The translations under genes were made by a program, and so were the position numbers. The notes below the pieces were generated by a model, which saw nothing but the letters and a program-made list of their open reading frames with translations, searched no databases and had not been told where the DNA came from. A stretch of 64,000 nucleotides of DNA from positions 30,999,305 to 31,063,304 of the forward strand of contig OY855908.1 of the NCBI GenBank assembly GCA_963693305.1, in the 5' to 3' direction. The first letter of the stretch is position 1. Each line of letters starts with the position of its first letter. The DNA is from Meandrina meandrites. Taxonomy: Eukaryota; Cnidaria; Anthozoa; Scleractinia; Meandrinidae. Of the stretch, positions 48,701-59,480 are shown piece after piece.

Positions 48701-49640
48701 TTTACAAAGCTCAGTATGGAGACGCCATATTTGTGTCCTTCCGATGGGCACAAATATGGTCGCCGGGATGTCAGAGAAACCATCTGGAACTTAATTTTGC
48801 TATTAATAGCGACTTCTTTTGGCTCATGATCTATTATAATTTTACATAAACAGCACTTAGTACATTGGGAATGTTCAATCTGCAAAAATGGAAAAGAAAG
48901 GCCTTTTTTGAATCAAAATAACTTTGTCACGGCACTCAGCTTGATATCACATACGGCGGAGAACTCGAATATTCAAAATGCTCTGTTTTAAAAACGAAGC
49001 GCACAACCAAGCTGGAAATTTGCAAAGAGATATGTTTTTAGTTCATCTTAAACCTAGTGACATCGAAAGTTTAGCAGGCCTATTGAATTTTGATTTGAGA
49101 ATTTTATGACGTAACATGAAAACCAAGAAATATTTTTTGTTCGGTTTTTTAATTACGCCCTTTTCGCAGCGCCGCTGTTTTTCACTAGCATTAACTAACT
49201 TTCGAGGTGCCTCTAGAAAGAAAGCTAAGAATACCCAGCCTGAACTAAATCACAAAGCTGCAAATTGCACTGCAAGCGATGCATCTCTAGCCTGTGAACG
49301 CAGACCATCGCATACCGCACGTGTTTTAGCTTAGAACCACTTACCTGGCGCTTTGAAGCTCTGGAAATTGCCTTTTGATGATGGCGTTCATGGCTAAGCC
49401 ATCCATACTAGTTTCAAATTTGATTTTTACCCCATTTTGCTCCACGCTGTCCACTAACACAAAGTTTCTGGCGGGTTTATTGCCAGATCTTTTTCTAGGC
49501 GCCGCTGGTGCTGGCGCTTCGCTGCGAAAAAGTGGTCCGACACCAACTAAAGCCTGATCCACGCTATCATCGTTTAATGTTTGTAAGACGGACGAAGTTC
49601 TAGCGTTCAATCGAACGAATTGCCCTTCCATGTTCGACAT
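36709..49640 (-). CDS. UAS-like / UBX-domain protein with lysine-rich tail, 17 exons
   Basis: Hand-assembled exons (minus): 49640-49345, 47579-47314, 47189-47151, 46776-46732, 46111-46017, 45822-45728, 45609-45521, 44774-44670, 44014-43939, 43541-43454, 43043-42966, 42051-41959, 41132-40998, 40588-40457, 39832-39794, 37485-37416, 37037-36709. All phases agree; the sum is 2070 nt (689 residues). Residues about 1-220 are not recognised. About 225-365 look thioredoxin/UAS-like (ILNVADKLSATERNLL, FWVSSSDSDEAKE, FPQLLLCAP, VERFSGNFDF). A charged helix follows (EEQALRAKQDTEFRK), as in FAF1/FAF2, then a ubiquitin-like UBX stretch (IEVKIHTPIGQVKRKFCEGG to EVLILVER, about 475-544) and a tail of about 109 residues rich in KKRKRK. 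UBX proteins bind the p97/VCP ATPase and feed ubiquitinated clients to it; the tail suggests the nucleus. The donor after exon 2 is GC, not GT. A few exon edges (7 and 8) rest on phase agreement. Confidence 0.72.
37165..37330 (-). repeat. tRNA-derived SINE copy in an intron
   Basis: On the minus strand: a tRNA-like head (GGCTAGTGCACTGGACTTAA, then ACATTCAACCCCTG as a decayed B box), GTGTCCTTGGACAAGACAGT and the tail word AATAGGTACCTGGGTAGTAA. The order resembles the SINE at 62031-62212. It lies in the last intron of the UBX gene. Confidence 0.5.
37846..38537 (-). repeat. 120-bp tandem array, six copies
   Basis: Units start at 37846, 37966, 38086, 38205, 38325 and 38445 with CACCTTCCACTACAACAG. 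The period is 120 except once 119. On the minus strand (the host gene's sense) the unit is 40 open codons containing GAFNVYCCSGRC and SHLELAIYRS; the 119-bp unit breaks this into two frames. It lies in an intron of the UBX gene. I take it as a minisatellite, not as exons. Confidence 0.9.
38860..39145. repeat. 71-bp minisatellite, about four copies
   Basis: The unit holds CCCTGACCCATCCATCCCCC, then AACCCTGTGATAGTACTACC and CATCCATCCATCCTCCAAAC. Spacing between the CTGACCC words is 71, 71 and 70. It lies in the same intron as the 120-bp array. Confidence 0.9.
40262..40322 (-). repeat. Possible tRNA-derived SINE head
   Basis: On the minus strand GGAGCAGAGCACTGGTATTG, then CAGCGGTCATGAGTTAGAGT, resembles a decayed tRNA half with its B box. 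No body was found. Confidence 0.3.
41335..41415 (+). repeat. tRNA-derived SINE head with internal duplication
   Basis: CTCTCGGTAGAGAGCAACAC resembles an A-box region, and AAGGTCATAGATTCAAAGCC a B-box region. AGAGCAACACACCAGTA is duplicated in tandem between them. It lies in intron 12 of the UBX gene. Confidence 0.4.
47928..48100. mobile_element. MITE with CAGGRG ends (hAT-like)
   Basis: Left end CAGGAGGGATCTAATGG; right end on the other strand CAGGGGCGGACCCAGGATTC. The pairing of the two ends is imperfect and the flanks share AAATA only. It is 173 bp, lies in intron 1 of the UBX gene, and may be related to 3506-3799. Confidence 0.5.
48250..48468. mobile_element. Inverted-repeat element in intron 1 of the UBX gene
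   Basis: CGGTCACTTAGCTCCATGGT at the left is matched by the complement of ACCATGGAGCGAAGTGACCG at the right. The middle has AGAATATTTCTCGTTCTTTA and AGCGTGAGAAAA, which also occur inverted in the element at 51629-51915. Confidence 0.7.
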
Positions 49641-50000
49641 ATTCGATTCAACGGACAGAAGCGTAATCTGGAACTCGACAGAACGCAAGGTTCTCAAATT
49701 CGCTCTCTGTCAATCAACTTGGTGGCACATCGACACTACCTACAATGATGTATAATAACTTATTAACTAAAAATGGTCTGTTTCGCGTAAGTGAGGTAAC
49801 ACACAGAACGACAACATGCGCCACTAATAACTTCGGGCGACCCACTTGACGCTGCCCATAGAAGTTGTTTATAACCCCGGTTTAGCGCTGTATAGTGCTT
49901 AAAAAACAATATTTTTGAAACCTGTTTCTCTAATAAGTCACGGCGCGAGGGTCTGTGCGTGAAAGTGCGAACCCGGACGTGCTGATGATTACCATGACTT

Positions 50001-50096
50001 ATAGCCTGCGAATACAGCCGCCTATCATCTTTTCCTCCTCCGTTCCCCTTTAGAAAAGGCTGAAACTCAGGATACAGCTGTATTCGCTGGCTATGG
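50001..50096. mobile_element. Short inverted-repeat element
   Basis: ATAGCCTGCGAATACAGCCG at the left is matched imperfectly by the complement of ACAGCTGTATTCGCTGGCTAT-type sequence at the right. One end only (AGCCTGCAAATACAGCCGCC) recurs at about 56990-57010. Confidence 0.55.
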
Positions 50097-50311
50097 GAGT
50101 TTATACTGCCTAAAATAAATTATAACAAGTGCCAAAAGTAATCGCAGACGTTAAGAGTCGCTTGCTTTTCGTTTCCGGTTTGGCATTCCTGACCCCGGCG
50201 CGATAACTGTTTGCACTGCGTAGCAAGCGTTCCCGTGCAAGCATCTAATTTTGGGGCTGAGGCTCAGCCTTTTTTGTTTTCACGATTTGAGGGTGAAAAT
50301 GTTCTGAAGAC

Positions 50312-50560
50312 GTTGCATGTTTATTTTTGTTTAGTTAAACACGGTTTAAAATCGTTTTCTTCCTGCAAGTTGCTGACAGATGTTTATCGACTTCAAATAA
50401 TATAGCACAATAAAAGCGCACGTTAGAGCATAATTGACCCCCATGTAAAATTTAGTCTGTTAGTTGTCTGTTGTTGATTTTTATTTCCTTAAACCTTGTT
50501 TAACTTTACCTGTTTTTTTTGTGTGTGTGTGTGAATCAGATGTACACGTAGTATAAGATA
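50312..50560 (+). repeat. Block repeated at the right edge, copy 1
   Basis: TTTAGTTAAACACGGTTTAA, GATGTTTATCGACTTCAAAT, and ATGTAAAATTTAGTCTGTTA, in this order, recur at 63725-63965 in the same orientation. It ends about 90 bp before the start codon of the TRAF-like gene. Confidence 0.8.
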
Positions 50561-50646
50561 CTTTCGGTGGGTGTCCCTTGGGGGTTGACACGTGCATTTT
50601 AAATCCGCGACATTATAATCGAACACAGTTCTTTCCTTCCCTTATT

Positions 50647-53600
50647 ATGGATAATATACAACCCCTTGAACAAGTTCCAAAGGATTACGAATGCCAAGTG
50701 TGGTAAGTCAAGGATATAATTATGGGTATAATGCGATTTTTAAGGAAAGGAAACAGGTTCACCGGTTGATACGAACCCGTTGTTGATTAAGATCGATCAA
50801 TAAACCAAAGGCGACAGTGAAATGTTCTCACAGAATTTTGAGCTAGGCTACGAGCAGTCCCTATTTATTTTATTTTCTCGAGCGTGAAGCAAACGAAAAA
50901 GGAATCCCCCATTTTTGGCGCGTTTTTTTTTTCGCTTCACGCTCGACGTACTGTAAAATAATGATTGGCAACCGAGCAAAACACCATAGATGCGCTAGTT
51001 CGTCCCGGCCGAAAGAAACAACATATGATCATTTATAGCGATGGAATGCCATATATTATCAAATAAGCATGCATGCCAGCACATTCTCCGAAACGGCTAG
51101 CTCAAACTTATATAGATAATCGAAATTACACAGGTAAAAGGAAGGGCGGCGAACGAAATAGCGAGCTCAAAATTCGGTCGTTGGCCGCGGCCTTGTGGTT
51201 TCGATATTGATTAAACAATAGCACGAGAAGATGACATTAGCATAAAATCACCAAGGATGTTGTCCCTATTATTTAAATTATAAATTATATTGACTTGTTA
51301 TACTTTTTCAGAAGTCCGTAATTATGGGTATATTTATGGGGTATATTATGGGTATATTTAGTCTACATTTAGCGGGGCGTTTGCTAAAATATTTGCGTGT
51401 AAACTGCTTTGGAACAACAATGCGCGCGAGGCGCGCGAGAAAATTGCCTCTTTAGTCTCGCTGCCGTCTCCACTCTATTGAATCCCAAGCATCAATAATG
51501 CTGTCTTGTCTGTCTTCAGCAAGTCGGCTTTTCTCGCTTAACTCCAAACATCTGTTCAACCAATTAGAGGCGCGGTCTAAAAAAAGCTACCACGCTGAAA
51601 AAGCTGTGTACGTCATTTTCGGATGATGCAGGTTTCGCTCCCAACCGAGTTCGCACCGTCCGAGTTCGCACCTCACACTTACCGCGTTCGCTCCCACCGA
51701 TCACTAACGTTGTCACGCTTTTCTCACACTTCAAGAACGAGAAACATTCTAGATAGTTTTTCTCACGCTTAAAGAAAGAGAAACATTCTAGATAGTTTTT
51801 TTTCTCACGCTTGAAAAACGAGAAATATTCTAGATAGTAAGCAAACTTGGGAGCGAACGTGGTAAGTGTAAGGTGCGAACTCGGACGGTGCGAACACGAC
51901 TGGGAGCGAAACCTCCTGCTACCTCATTTTCTCGCGAGCCTTGCGCACAAGGCCCGGGCACAAGGCTTGTTCGAAAAATAGTTTAAGCGCGAATCTGATG
52001 TCGCAAGAACCCGATACGGACTTCTAACCTTAGCCATATAAATCGGTATAGAGGACAATCTTGTCTTACGCATGGCGCTTATAAATCTACTTTCTCAAAG
52101 CCTATAGATTTGTTACATATGGCTTGTTACCATGAAGTTTTGTGAGGAAAGACTATCACTTGCGGTCATTCAACAAAATTGGACTACAAGAGTTCACTAG
52201 CATTCGGGCGGCTAAACACAGTTTCCCAAACCTTGGAGTGCCAACCCGCTTTATTTTGCTTTTAGAGTTGCAAAATTAGCAGGTTATTATTATCATTTTA
52301 AACTTTTGCATATTGCTAAAGGCTATGTTGCGTTACCCTGGCAACCCAACAGAGAAAAAAAATTGCGCTGAATTTCGGAAACTACTTTGAAATTTGATGT
52401 TTTAAGAGGAAACTGGTCACTTTCGAAGACGGCAATGAGCTTTCCTTAAACAGGAAACAGAAAATCTTTGTCACGACCCGTTAGAACGTATTTGACTAAA
52501 TTTTTTCTATCTTTTGTTTATTTATTTATTTATTTATTTATTTTTTATTGCAGTGATGCGATCATGTTAGAACCCATGGTACTACCAGATTGTGGACATA
52601 CGTTTTGCAAATCATGTTTAACAAAAATTAAGGAAAAGAAAGAGGCCAGGCACTGCCCGCTTTGTGTATGTGCAATCCACGCCCACACCAAATTGCTGCC
52701 GAACTATTCAGTCAAGCAGTTGGTTGGAAAGATACGAGCAAAGTGCAAAGACTGCGACGTAGAAGATCGTCTTGAAAAGTTGGCTGTGCACGACTGCCCG
52801 GAAGCGTTAATCGCATGCAGCAACAGAGAATGCAAGCAAAATGTAAAAAAGAAAGATGCAAGAACGCACGAAAAATCGGAATGCCTTTACAGGGTGGTCT
52901 CGTGTGATAAGTGTTATCAGAGCACTACCGTTGCTTACGAAGAGTTACACTTGAAGACGGCCTGTCCGGAAGGAAAAATCAATTGCCCGCTAAATTGCCA
53001 AAAAAGGCCGAAAAGGTTTGTGTTTTAATCGTTTGTCGAGTGAGCTCACACGAGGCGTATTCGTACACTTAAGGCCCGGCTAAACTAGAAAACACTGTTG
53101 CCGAAACATTGTCCCTTGCCATGTTTTCTGGGTGTTTAAGTTTGCGGGAAAAACGAAAGATGTTTTGCTGCCCGAGTGGTCAAACTAGGCAATGTTCCGG
53201 GAACAAGGTGTCACGCATGCACGTAAAGTAGTCAACATTGCTTCCATGCTGGCAAAACATATGTTTCGGAAACAAAAATTGTGTCCGGGAAACAAAAATG
53301 TTTCTTTTTTTTTAATTTAAGCAGAAACATTTTTTTTGTTGCCGTTAAGCAACAGTTGTTTACGCAAAGTATGTTCCCAGCGTGGCTAAACTGGGAAACA
53401 TTTGCGTCCGCAAAATTGTTTCGGCAACAGTGTTTCCTAGTTTACACAGGTATAAACGTCTCAGTTATCATGTTTCAAGCCTACCAAGTGTTGAACTAGA
53501 GGTTTGTTTTGGATATTTTAGACCGACTGTTCTGGTGCATCGAATTACTAACAACACCGATCTTTTCTATGACAATTTTAAAACACCTTTATTATTACTG

Positions 53601-54124
53601 TATCCTAGGAAAGAATTGCAAATCCATCTATTGACTTGCGAAGAAATGCAACGGGAGTGCGAAATCAAGGGCTGCCATTTCTTTGGCAATCTCCAAAGCA
53701 TGGATGTACACAAGTGCCAGCAAGCAGAAAAACACGTGGAACTGTTAAAAGAAGAAAAGGAAAAAATTCTAGATGCTATTCTGAACAAGGTACATAATTC
53801 TGTTCCACATCACACGTTTAATTCCATCAAGGTTGTTTGTACAACTCCTCCAATTCCTCAAGACATATGAACGCTTACAGTTCTTTTATACAGTTTTGCA
53901 TTCTGGAGATCTTTAAACGGTTGTACTTTATAACAATTTAGAAAACAGTCCTAAGAAAATACGCGCGCTGATTGGTTAAAAATCGTGTTTCTATAACTCG
54001 ATAGAAAAACATAACTAGCAGGAGCTGTTGACGTGTTGATGGCGTGAGCAAATTGAATTAACATTTTGATAGTCAACGTTAACAAGTTGTTTTCGTTATT
54101 TTTCTAAAAGAAATAGAAAACATG

Positions 54125-54163
<39 letters not shown>

Positions 54164-55159
54164 AGTTTGGGAGAACTCGAAAAAGCTGTGGAAACACAGC
54201 ATTTCTCTCTTCCACTAGTGTTTCTATTAAACAATTAGATTATGAGCTCGAGATTTCTATCACGCATAGAAATCGAGAGCGAATAATCTACTTGTTCTAG
54301 TATAAATCTTTTCTGGAACAGCCTCGACCAGTAAACTGTCTAAATCTTCTTCACGGACACTTCGAAAACATAAAGAAGCGGCCGCCATTTTGTTAGCAAG
54401 AGCATACTGCAACGCTGCTCAATATCTATCACAGAATAGATAGTGGGTAGCGTCAGAGCGCGGAATTTGTGATAGAACGCTAGGAGATTTATACTAAAAC
54501 TCGATAGAAACACGGTACGTGTTTTCTATTTCTTAAATTGCTTAACCGTTATCAGAGTCAGGAAAAGGACACGTATGTTCAAAATTTTTTTTCCTAATCT
54601 TCTTCACAGAGCAAGAGCGCTATGAAAAAGCGAAGTTTGAAGATGGCATGCTTCTCGTGGACGATCGATGGCTTCAAAATTAGGGCTTCACAGATTTTGC
54701 AAAGCAAAGATAAGAAGCCCATGACAAGCGGAGATTTCGAATTTGACGGGATGCGATGGAGGATGGTTCTGTTCATCGAATCGATAAAATGCAACCTTTA
54801 CCTCCAACTAAAGACAGCTGTGAATCCAGTGAGGGCTGCAATCAGGTAAACATTTAACATAAATCCCAGCATAAAACACAGGTGTGCAATGTCAGTAACT
54901 CTATTTTTTAGGGAAAGAAAAATGAAAAAAAATAATAAAAAGTGCTCGATCAAATGTTTGGAATAGAGAATACAGAAAAGAGTTCCTTTGACGTTTATTG
55001 GACGGACTGTCAATTGAATTAACGAGCCAGTGACGCTATTTCATTCTTTTTTTTTTTCTCGTGCGACCAAAGTTTGGTTGAAATTTAAGGAAAATCATAA
55101 ATAATACTCCTTTGGCAGAGAAAAACCAAGAAGTTCAAAGAAACAAAAATGAAAAATGA

Positions 55160-55255
<96 letters not shown>

Positions 55256-55479
55256 TATTATTATCATTATTATTAAATTCCTCTATTTCTTACAGATTTG
55301 TAATCGGGTCGACCTTACAAGCACCCATGGTTATAAACCTGGAACCTGAAGAACGCATCAAGGAAGGACAAATGTATGGCACGGAGTTGTCGCTTAGCTC
55401 CATGGAAAAGTTGGCGGAGGAAAGCTCAGGATTTTTGTCCATTGACATTTTTATTGAAATAATTTGTTTTTCGATGTAG
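50647..55479 (+). CDS. RING / TRAF-type zinc finger / MATH-like protein
   Basis: Five exons: 50647-50702, 52554-53015, 53609-53789, 54610-54845, 55296-55479 (1119 nt, 372 residues, phases agree). A RING finger is complete across the first splice junction: C16, C19, C32, H34, C37, C40, C53, C56. Cys/His-rich TRAF-type fingers follow to about 215 (spacings like CPEALIACSNREC, CLYRVVSCDKC, CEIKGCHFF), then a short helix (HVELLKEEKEKILDAI) and a MATH-like domain (FSWTIDGFK, FDGMRWRMVLF, SGFLSIDIFIEI, about 243-370). Such proteins are usually E3 ubiquitin ligases or adaptors that bind receptor tails and signal to NF-kB or JNK. The MATH part is slightly shorter than usual, so it may be diverged. 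Introns hold several MITEs and a long (ATT)n tract just before exon 5. It is divergent from the UBX gene. Confidence 0.85.
50878..50947. repeat. Inverted repeat in intron 1 of the TRAF-like gene
   Basis: CTCGAGCGTGAAGC and its near-complement GCTTCACGCTCGA are about 40 bp apart. Possible hairpin or tiny element. Confidence 0.6.
51629..51915. mobile_element. Inverted-repeat element with internal 40-bp tandem repeat
   Basis: About 65 bp of inverted end: GGTTTCGCTCCCAACCGAGT, then TCGCACCGTCCGAGTTCGCA and CTTACCGCGTTCGCTCCCA, each with a complementary partner at the right end. The core is three copies of a 40-bp unit with GAGAAACATTCTAGATAGTT. It lies in intron 1 of the TRAF-like gene and shares core words with 48250-48468. 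Confidence 0.8.
52515..52545. repeat. (TTTA)n repeat at the exon 2 acceptor
   Basis: About seven units forming the pyrimidine-rich tract just before TTGCAG at 52549-52553, so it serves as part of the splice acceptor. Confidence 0.85.
53072..53450. mobile_element. MITE in intron 2 of the TRAF-like gene
   Basis: TAAACTAGAAAACACTGTTG followed by CCGAAAC at the left is matched by the complement of GTTTCGGCAACAGTGTTTCC then TAGTTTA at the right. Several further GGAAACA words lie inside. No transposase; superfamily not assigned. Confidence 0.75.
53937..54541. repeat. Dispersed repeat, copy 2
   Basis: The left half matches 2045-2352. The copy is longer here and ends with words complementary to its start (TTTAGAAAA / TTTCTATTTCTTAAA), which suggests an inverted-repeat element. 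It fills most of intron 3 of the TRAF-like gene. Confidence 0.65.
55161..55278. repeat. (ATT)n microsatellite
   Basis: About 38 trinucleotide units with few interruptions, ending shortly before the exon 5 acceptor. Frames of poly-Ile and poly-Leu across it are artefacts. Confidence 0.95.
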
Positions 55480-57080
55480 GAAAGCAAGGGTGAGTTAAGA
55501 CCGTATCATTGGTTTGACAAAGTTGGCAATTTTTTCATGTTTGGCATTTGCAATTCCTCGTAATCTTCATAAATCAAAACGATCCTTGTTTATTTTCAGG
55601 TGATTATTGCTTGATAGGCGTTTTTCTACGTCAGAAAAAAAAATATTTAGATAATTTCTTTAATTTGAAACTAATCAGAAAAATGACTTTAAAATACAGT
55701 GACAAAGCCCCTGAAAATAGATGTAAATCAAATTCTCTTGATGAAAATAGTTTTGTTTTCTGCTGCGGAGAGGACATATTGTGTAAAAGATTAAGATATC
55801 TGTACATATGGATTCACAGTGACTAAAGCAAAAAAAAAGAACTTGTTGCGTCAAAAATCAAGTGCCCTGTTTATCTAAAAGTTCTGTTTGTTTTGAACAA
55901 AGAATTTTTCAGGCTAAGACAATGGGAAACAGATTAATTTAGTTGTATGCGACTTTTAAACGAAAGAACGATGTAAATGTGTGATGAACGCCGATATATT
56001 TTTAGCTTGACTGAAAATACAAAAGAGTACAATGTTCAGAATAAAAGTTCATGTTTTTTAGCCACTTGTGTGTAATAACTTAGTTTTAAAATTAGATCAA
56101 AAGAAAAACATTTAAATAATATTTTAAAAGAAATGTCATCCACGTCATAAAAAAAAAAAAAAGGAGTAGCAAGAGACAAAGTAAACAACGTAACATTCAA
56201 ATAAAGTTGGTGTCTCGTGAAGGCGAAATTTCAGTTCCAAGCATTACGCTTGGAAAAGTTAAGGTACATAGCTATAGTGCATATACGACCCATACATTCA
56301 CGTCGTATTGGGGGACAAATCCGAGTGAATGTTAGAAATAACTTAACTTTTACTTCTCTTACTCAAAACAAGAGAGTGCCGAAGTATAAATAATGAACGT
56401 GAACCAAGCGTATTAAATTTAGGGATCACAACCACTTGTCACCATGCTAGTGGTATAATCTAAAACACTTGTGCGGGGATCGTTGTTTAGGACTAGGAGA
56501 CTGTGTTTAGCCTGTTTATAAATTAACAGCACAGTGCCCTGCGCTTGAGACCTGTGGAATGTGAACCAGCAGTGGTAAGAAAGTCTTTCTTAGAGGGGGT
56601 GGGGAAGAATACTGGCAATCATGATAACTTCTAAAAATTTGAGCTCTTGAACACTATCACCCATTTCGGTGCAGCGGCAGGAGATCGCCAACATAATGGC
56701 GACGTTAAATAGCGGCTTCTCAAATGTTTCCTTCAAGGGAATTTTAGAAATGTCAATGAATTTCAATAATTGCAGATGTCTCAGCGCTACCAACTTAAAG
56801 TTCCCTGCAAACAATCATTGCTATGTGCGTAGCTATGCTGACATGAAGCTTCGTAAATCAAACAACATAAAACACAGTGAGAGTAGAGCAAATTGAGTTT
56901 CACAGGTTTTATTAAACTATTTATTTGTCAAAAAGAGATTCTGCAATAGAAACTAATTATTTTTAAGTGAAATAACCCCTTCATTCCTAGCCTGCAAATA
57001 CAGCCGCCTCTGATATCCCCCGCTACTAGTAGCAAACAAACAATATTTAGAGAAAAATAAACTTAAAAAAGAATAACAAA
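55480..57080. other. 3' region of the TRAF-like gene and spacer
   Basis: AT-rich with AATAAA at about 56039 and 56201 that could end the TRAF-like transcript. No other gene. A single end of the 50001-50096 family lies at about 56989-57012. Confidence 0.4.
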
Positions 57081-57478
57081 AAGAATAAACTTGCTAGCAA
57101 AAAATTTACACTCTGTCCCTCCCTCCCCTCCCATCTTACATCTCCGCCCCGCTCAGCAGCTGAGAAATTAATAGAATCCTGGATGTCTGAAATGGGAGAG
57201 ATGCCCGACTTTAGCATTAGAAAACCAGACCCAGGCATTAAAAAACCCGACCCCGATAATAAAAACCCGAACCTGCCCGACTTTAGCATTAGAAAACCAG
57301 ACCCCGGCATGGCATCAAAAAACCAGACCCCGATAATTGAAACCCGACCTCGATAATGAATACCCGACCCTGGTACAGTTCAGACCCCGTCAATTCATTA
57401 CCGGACCCCGTTTATTGAATTTCCGGTATGGGAAATCCAGGATTTAATTTTGAACGGTATTTTAAGCCATAATAAACT
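57081..57478 (-). repeat. Dispersed repeat, inverted copy
   Basis: Complement of 25603-26037: TAAACTTGCTAGCA, CGCCCCGCTCAGCAGCTGAG, repeated AAAACCAGACCCCG units, CCGTTTATTGAATTTCCGGT and a matching end at TTTTAAGCCATAA. The G-rich array is reduced here. Confidence 0.85.
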
Positions 57479-58256
57479 GGCATTGGATCGAAGAAGGAGG
57501 AAGAAGAAGAGGATTGGTTTCAACTTACTTATACTATTGCTGCAGAAAGCTATCACCGTTTAGCTGGCAAATGATTCCAATGATTTAGCGACAATTGTGC
57601 TTTTCGCCCTAGTGACGTATTGTGTAGTGTAGTGCAGCGTGACGTATTTTAAAACATATCACGCGTACTCCTACCCTTTGACACCAGGCTTTAATAGGTC
57701 ACGGCGTGGATTGATCTTTCCATAAGACTGTGCATTTCGTAAATAGACTGCATTCTGACAGAGCTAATCGAAAAAAACACGGTCCGTTTTTGGTGCAAAA
57801 TCGGTGCATAAACAGGCCAACACATCTGCAATTGATCAACGACCCCTTCTCAGGGTTTACCGATGAGTTCGGTCGTCCAAACTTTTCTGCCAGAAAGAAG
57901 GATGTGAAGATTAAAAAGGAACAAGAATAAGAAAGCAGGAAAAAAAAGAAAGAAAAGGAGCAAGAAAAATTTTGGAACGGTTAAGGAAAAAAAAATTGAC
58001 TTATCCGCATGTACCAATGTAATATATTGTGTAACCTCTATCAAAATGTTGCTGCCATGAGAAAAAGTGCTTTAATAGCAAATTTTAGGGAAAATTAGCA
58101 TGGTAACACCAAAAATGTGGTTTAACGGTTAACGGTTGATGAAATTACGAAGCGAAATGGCCAATTACAGATTAATTTCCAAGTTAGGATTTTGAATTGG
58201 ATCTCGAGTAGGCATAAATATGTATATATGATATAGTGTTGCCCTAACCAACTAAT

Positions 58257-58395
58257 GAAAGCTAACTGCAAGCAGACAGGAGTGGAACTAACCGCAAGCA
58301 AACATGCAGGAGTGAAACTAACCGCAAACGAACTGGAGCGGAACTAAACTAACCGCAAGCGAACTGGAATGGAGCTAACCGCAAGCAATCCCGGC
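58257..58395. repeat. Minisatellite, about 33-bp unit
   Basis: Four to five imperfect units with GGAACTAACCGCAAGC and AACTGGAG. Confidence 0.75.
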
Positions 58396-58399
58396 CAAA

Positions 58400-58490
58400 A
58401 ATCAATCAAAAATCCAACTTGAAAATCCAACTCGAAAATCCAACTCGAGATCCAAACTCGAAATTCCAACTCGAAATCCTAACCTCGTCT
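58400..58490. repeat. Minisatellite, about 14-bp unit
   Basis: Repeated AAAATCCAACTCG with variants, directly after the 33-bp array. Confidence 0.75.
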
Positions 58491-59473
58491 AAAGTCGAAA
58501 CTCCATTATGCAACCATGTACCCCAAATGTCAGGCCATGTGGACGCTTTGTACGGGATGGTAGCTTAGGAGAGGCCAGACCACATGAGTTCTAAATTCTG
58601 TGCATAACATTGAGTTGTTTCAGAGGCTTAAATAAGCTTTTGTGTATCAGAGGCTTTAAGCCCATGCAGTTGATATATAATATATAATAACTGAGAGAAT
58701 TCTTGAGCGCTCATTTGTCGAGAGCCATGGTTGATGAAAGCATAGACCATGAAAATGACTAAATATGTAACACAGAGAAGAAATTTTCTACCGGTTTTTA
58801 TTTTGTGGAACTTAGTCACTTTTCCTCAACTATATGGTTTACTCCTGGTCCCAAATTCGCCGCTATGTTCGACAACTTTGAACGACTTAGAGCGACTGGA
58901 ATCGAATTGACGAGATATTAGGCAGCGCTTTAGGACCTGATGCAGGCCAGGTAGAACAAAGCATTTATGATGATTCCTTTTTAAACTTTTATTCCTGTTT
59001 AAAGGGATAACTAGTTTACTTCACTACTGTATGCCTCAAAGGCTTTTGGTTGTTTTCCCGCCTATTACAATGAGAAATAAAAATCACAAAATAGTAATAG
59101 CTGGATGCTACCCTAACTTTAGGGGTCTAAGGGCGTCAGAACTTGCCAGGCAGACCAGTATATTGGAGAACAGAATTCTGTTGTTGGTCAGATTTGTCCA
59201 GACAAATCAGTCAATGCATAAATATTGTAAACTGCTGTGGTGAATTTCAGGAAAATCTCGTGAAAAAGGTCCATTTCACATTCAAAACCACTGGACCGGC
59301 AGTAACAATACAATAACTGAAGATGCACTTTAATAGGGGCTTCGTATGCATTCTTCCTCTTTCCGACACCACTGATCTAATTTCCATTTGAGTTCTGCGT
59401 GTGAAAGCTTCCTTTCTAAAGTATTCGAAGTGTAAACAAAGCTGTTAGCCAAATTCTTGAAGTTCACTCTAAT
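58491..59473. other. Spacer, no gene seen
   Basis: Short frames only; no recognised motif. Confidence 0.4.
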
Positions 59474-59480
59474 GATTTTA

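Larger units (their letters stand above)
49641..50646. promoter_or_regulatory. Shared intergenic region of the divergent UBX and TRAF-like genes
   Basis: About 1.0 kb separates the ATG at 49640 (minus) from that at 50647 (plus). It contains a short inverted-repeat element (50001-50096) and a 250-bp block (50312-50560) repeated at the right edge of the window. No TATA box or initiator could be placed with confidence; a shared promoter is inferred from the arrangement only. Confidence 0.4.

Noticed and set aside
55085..55479. Frames of poly-isoleucine and poly-leucine of 60-107 codons
   Set aside because: They are translations of the (ATT)n microsatellite, not proteins. Only 55296-55479 within this span is an exon.
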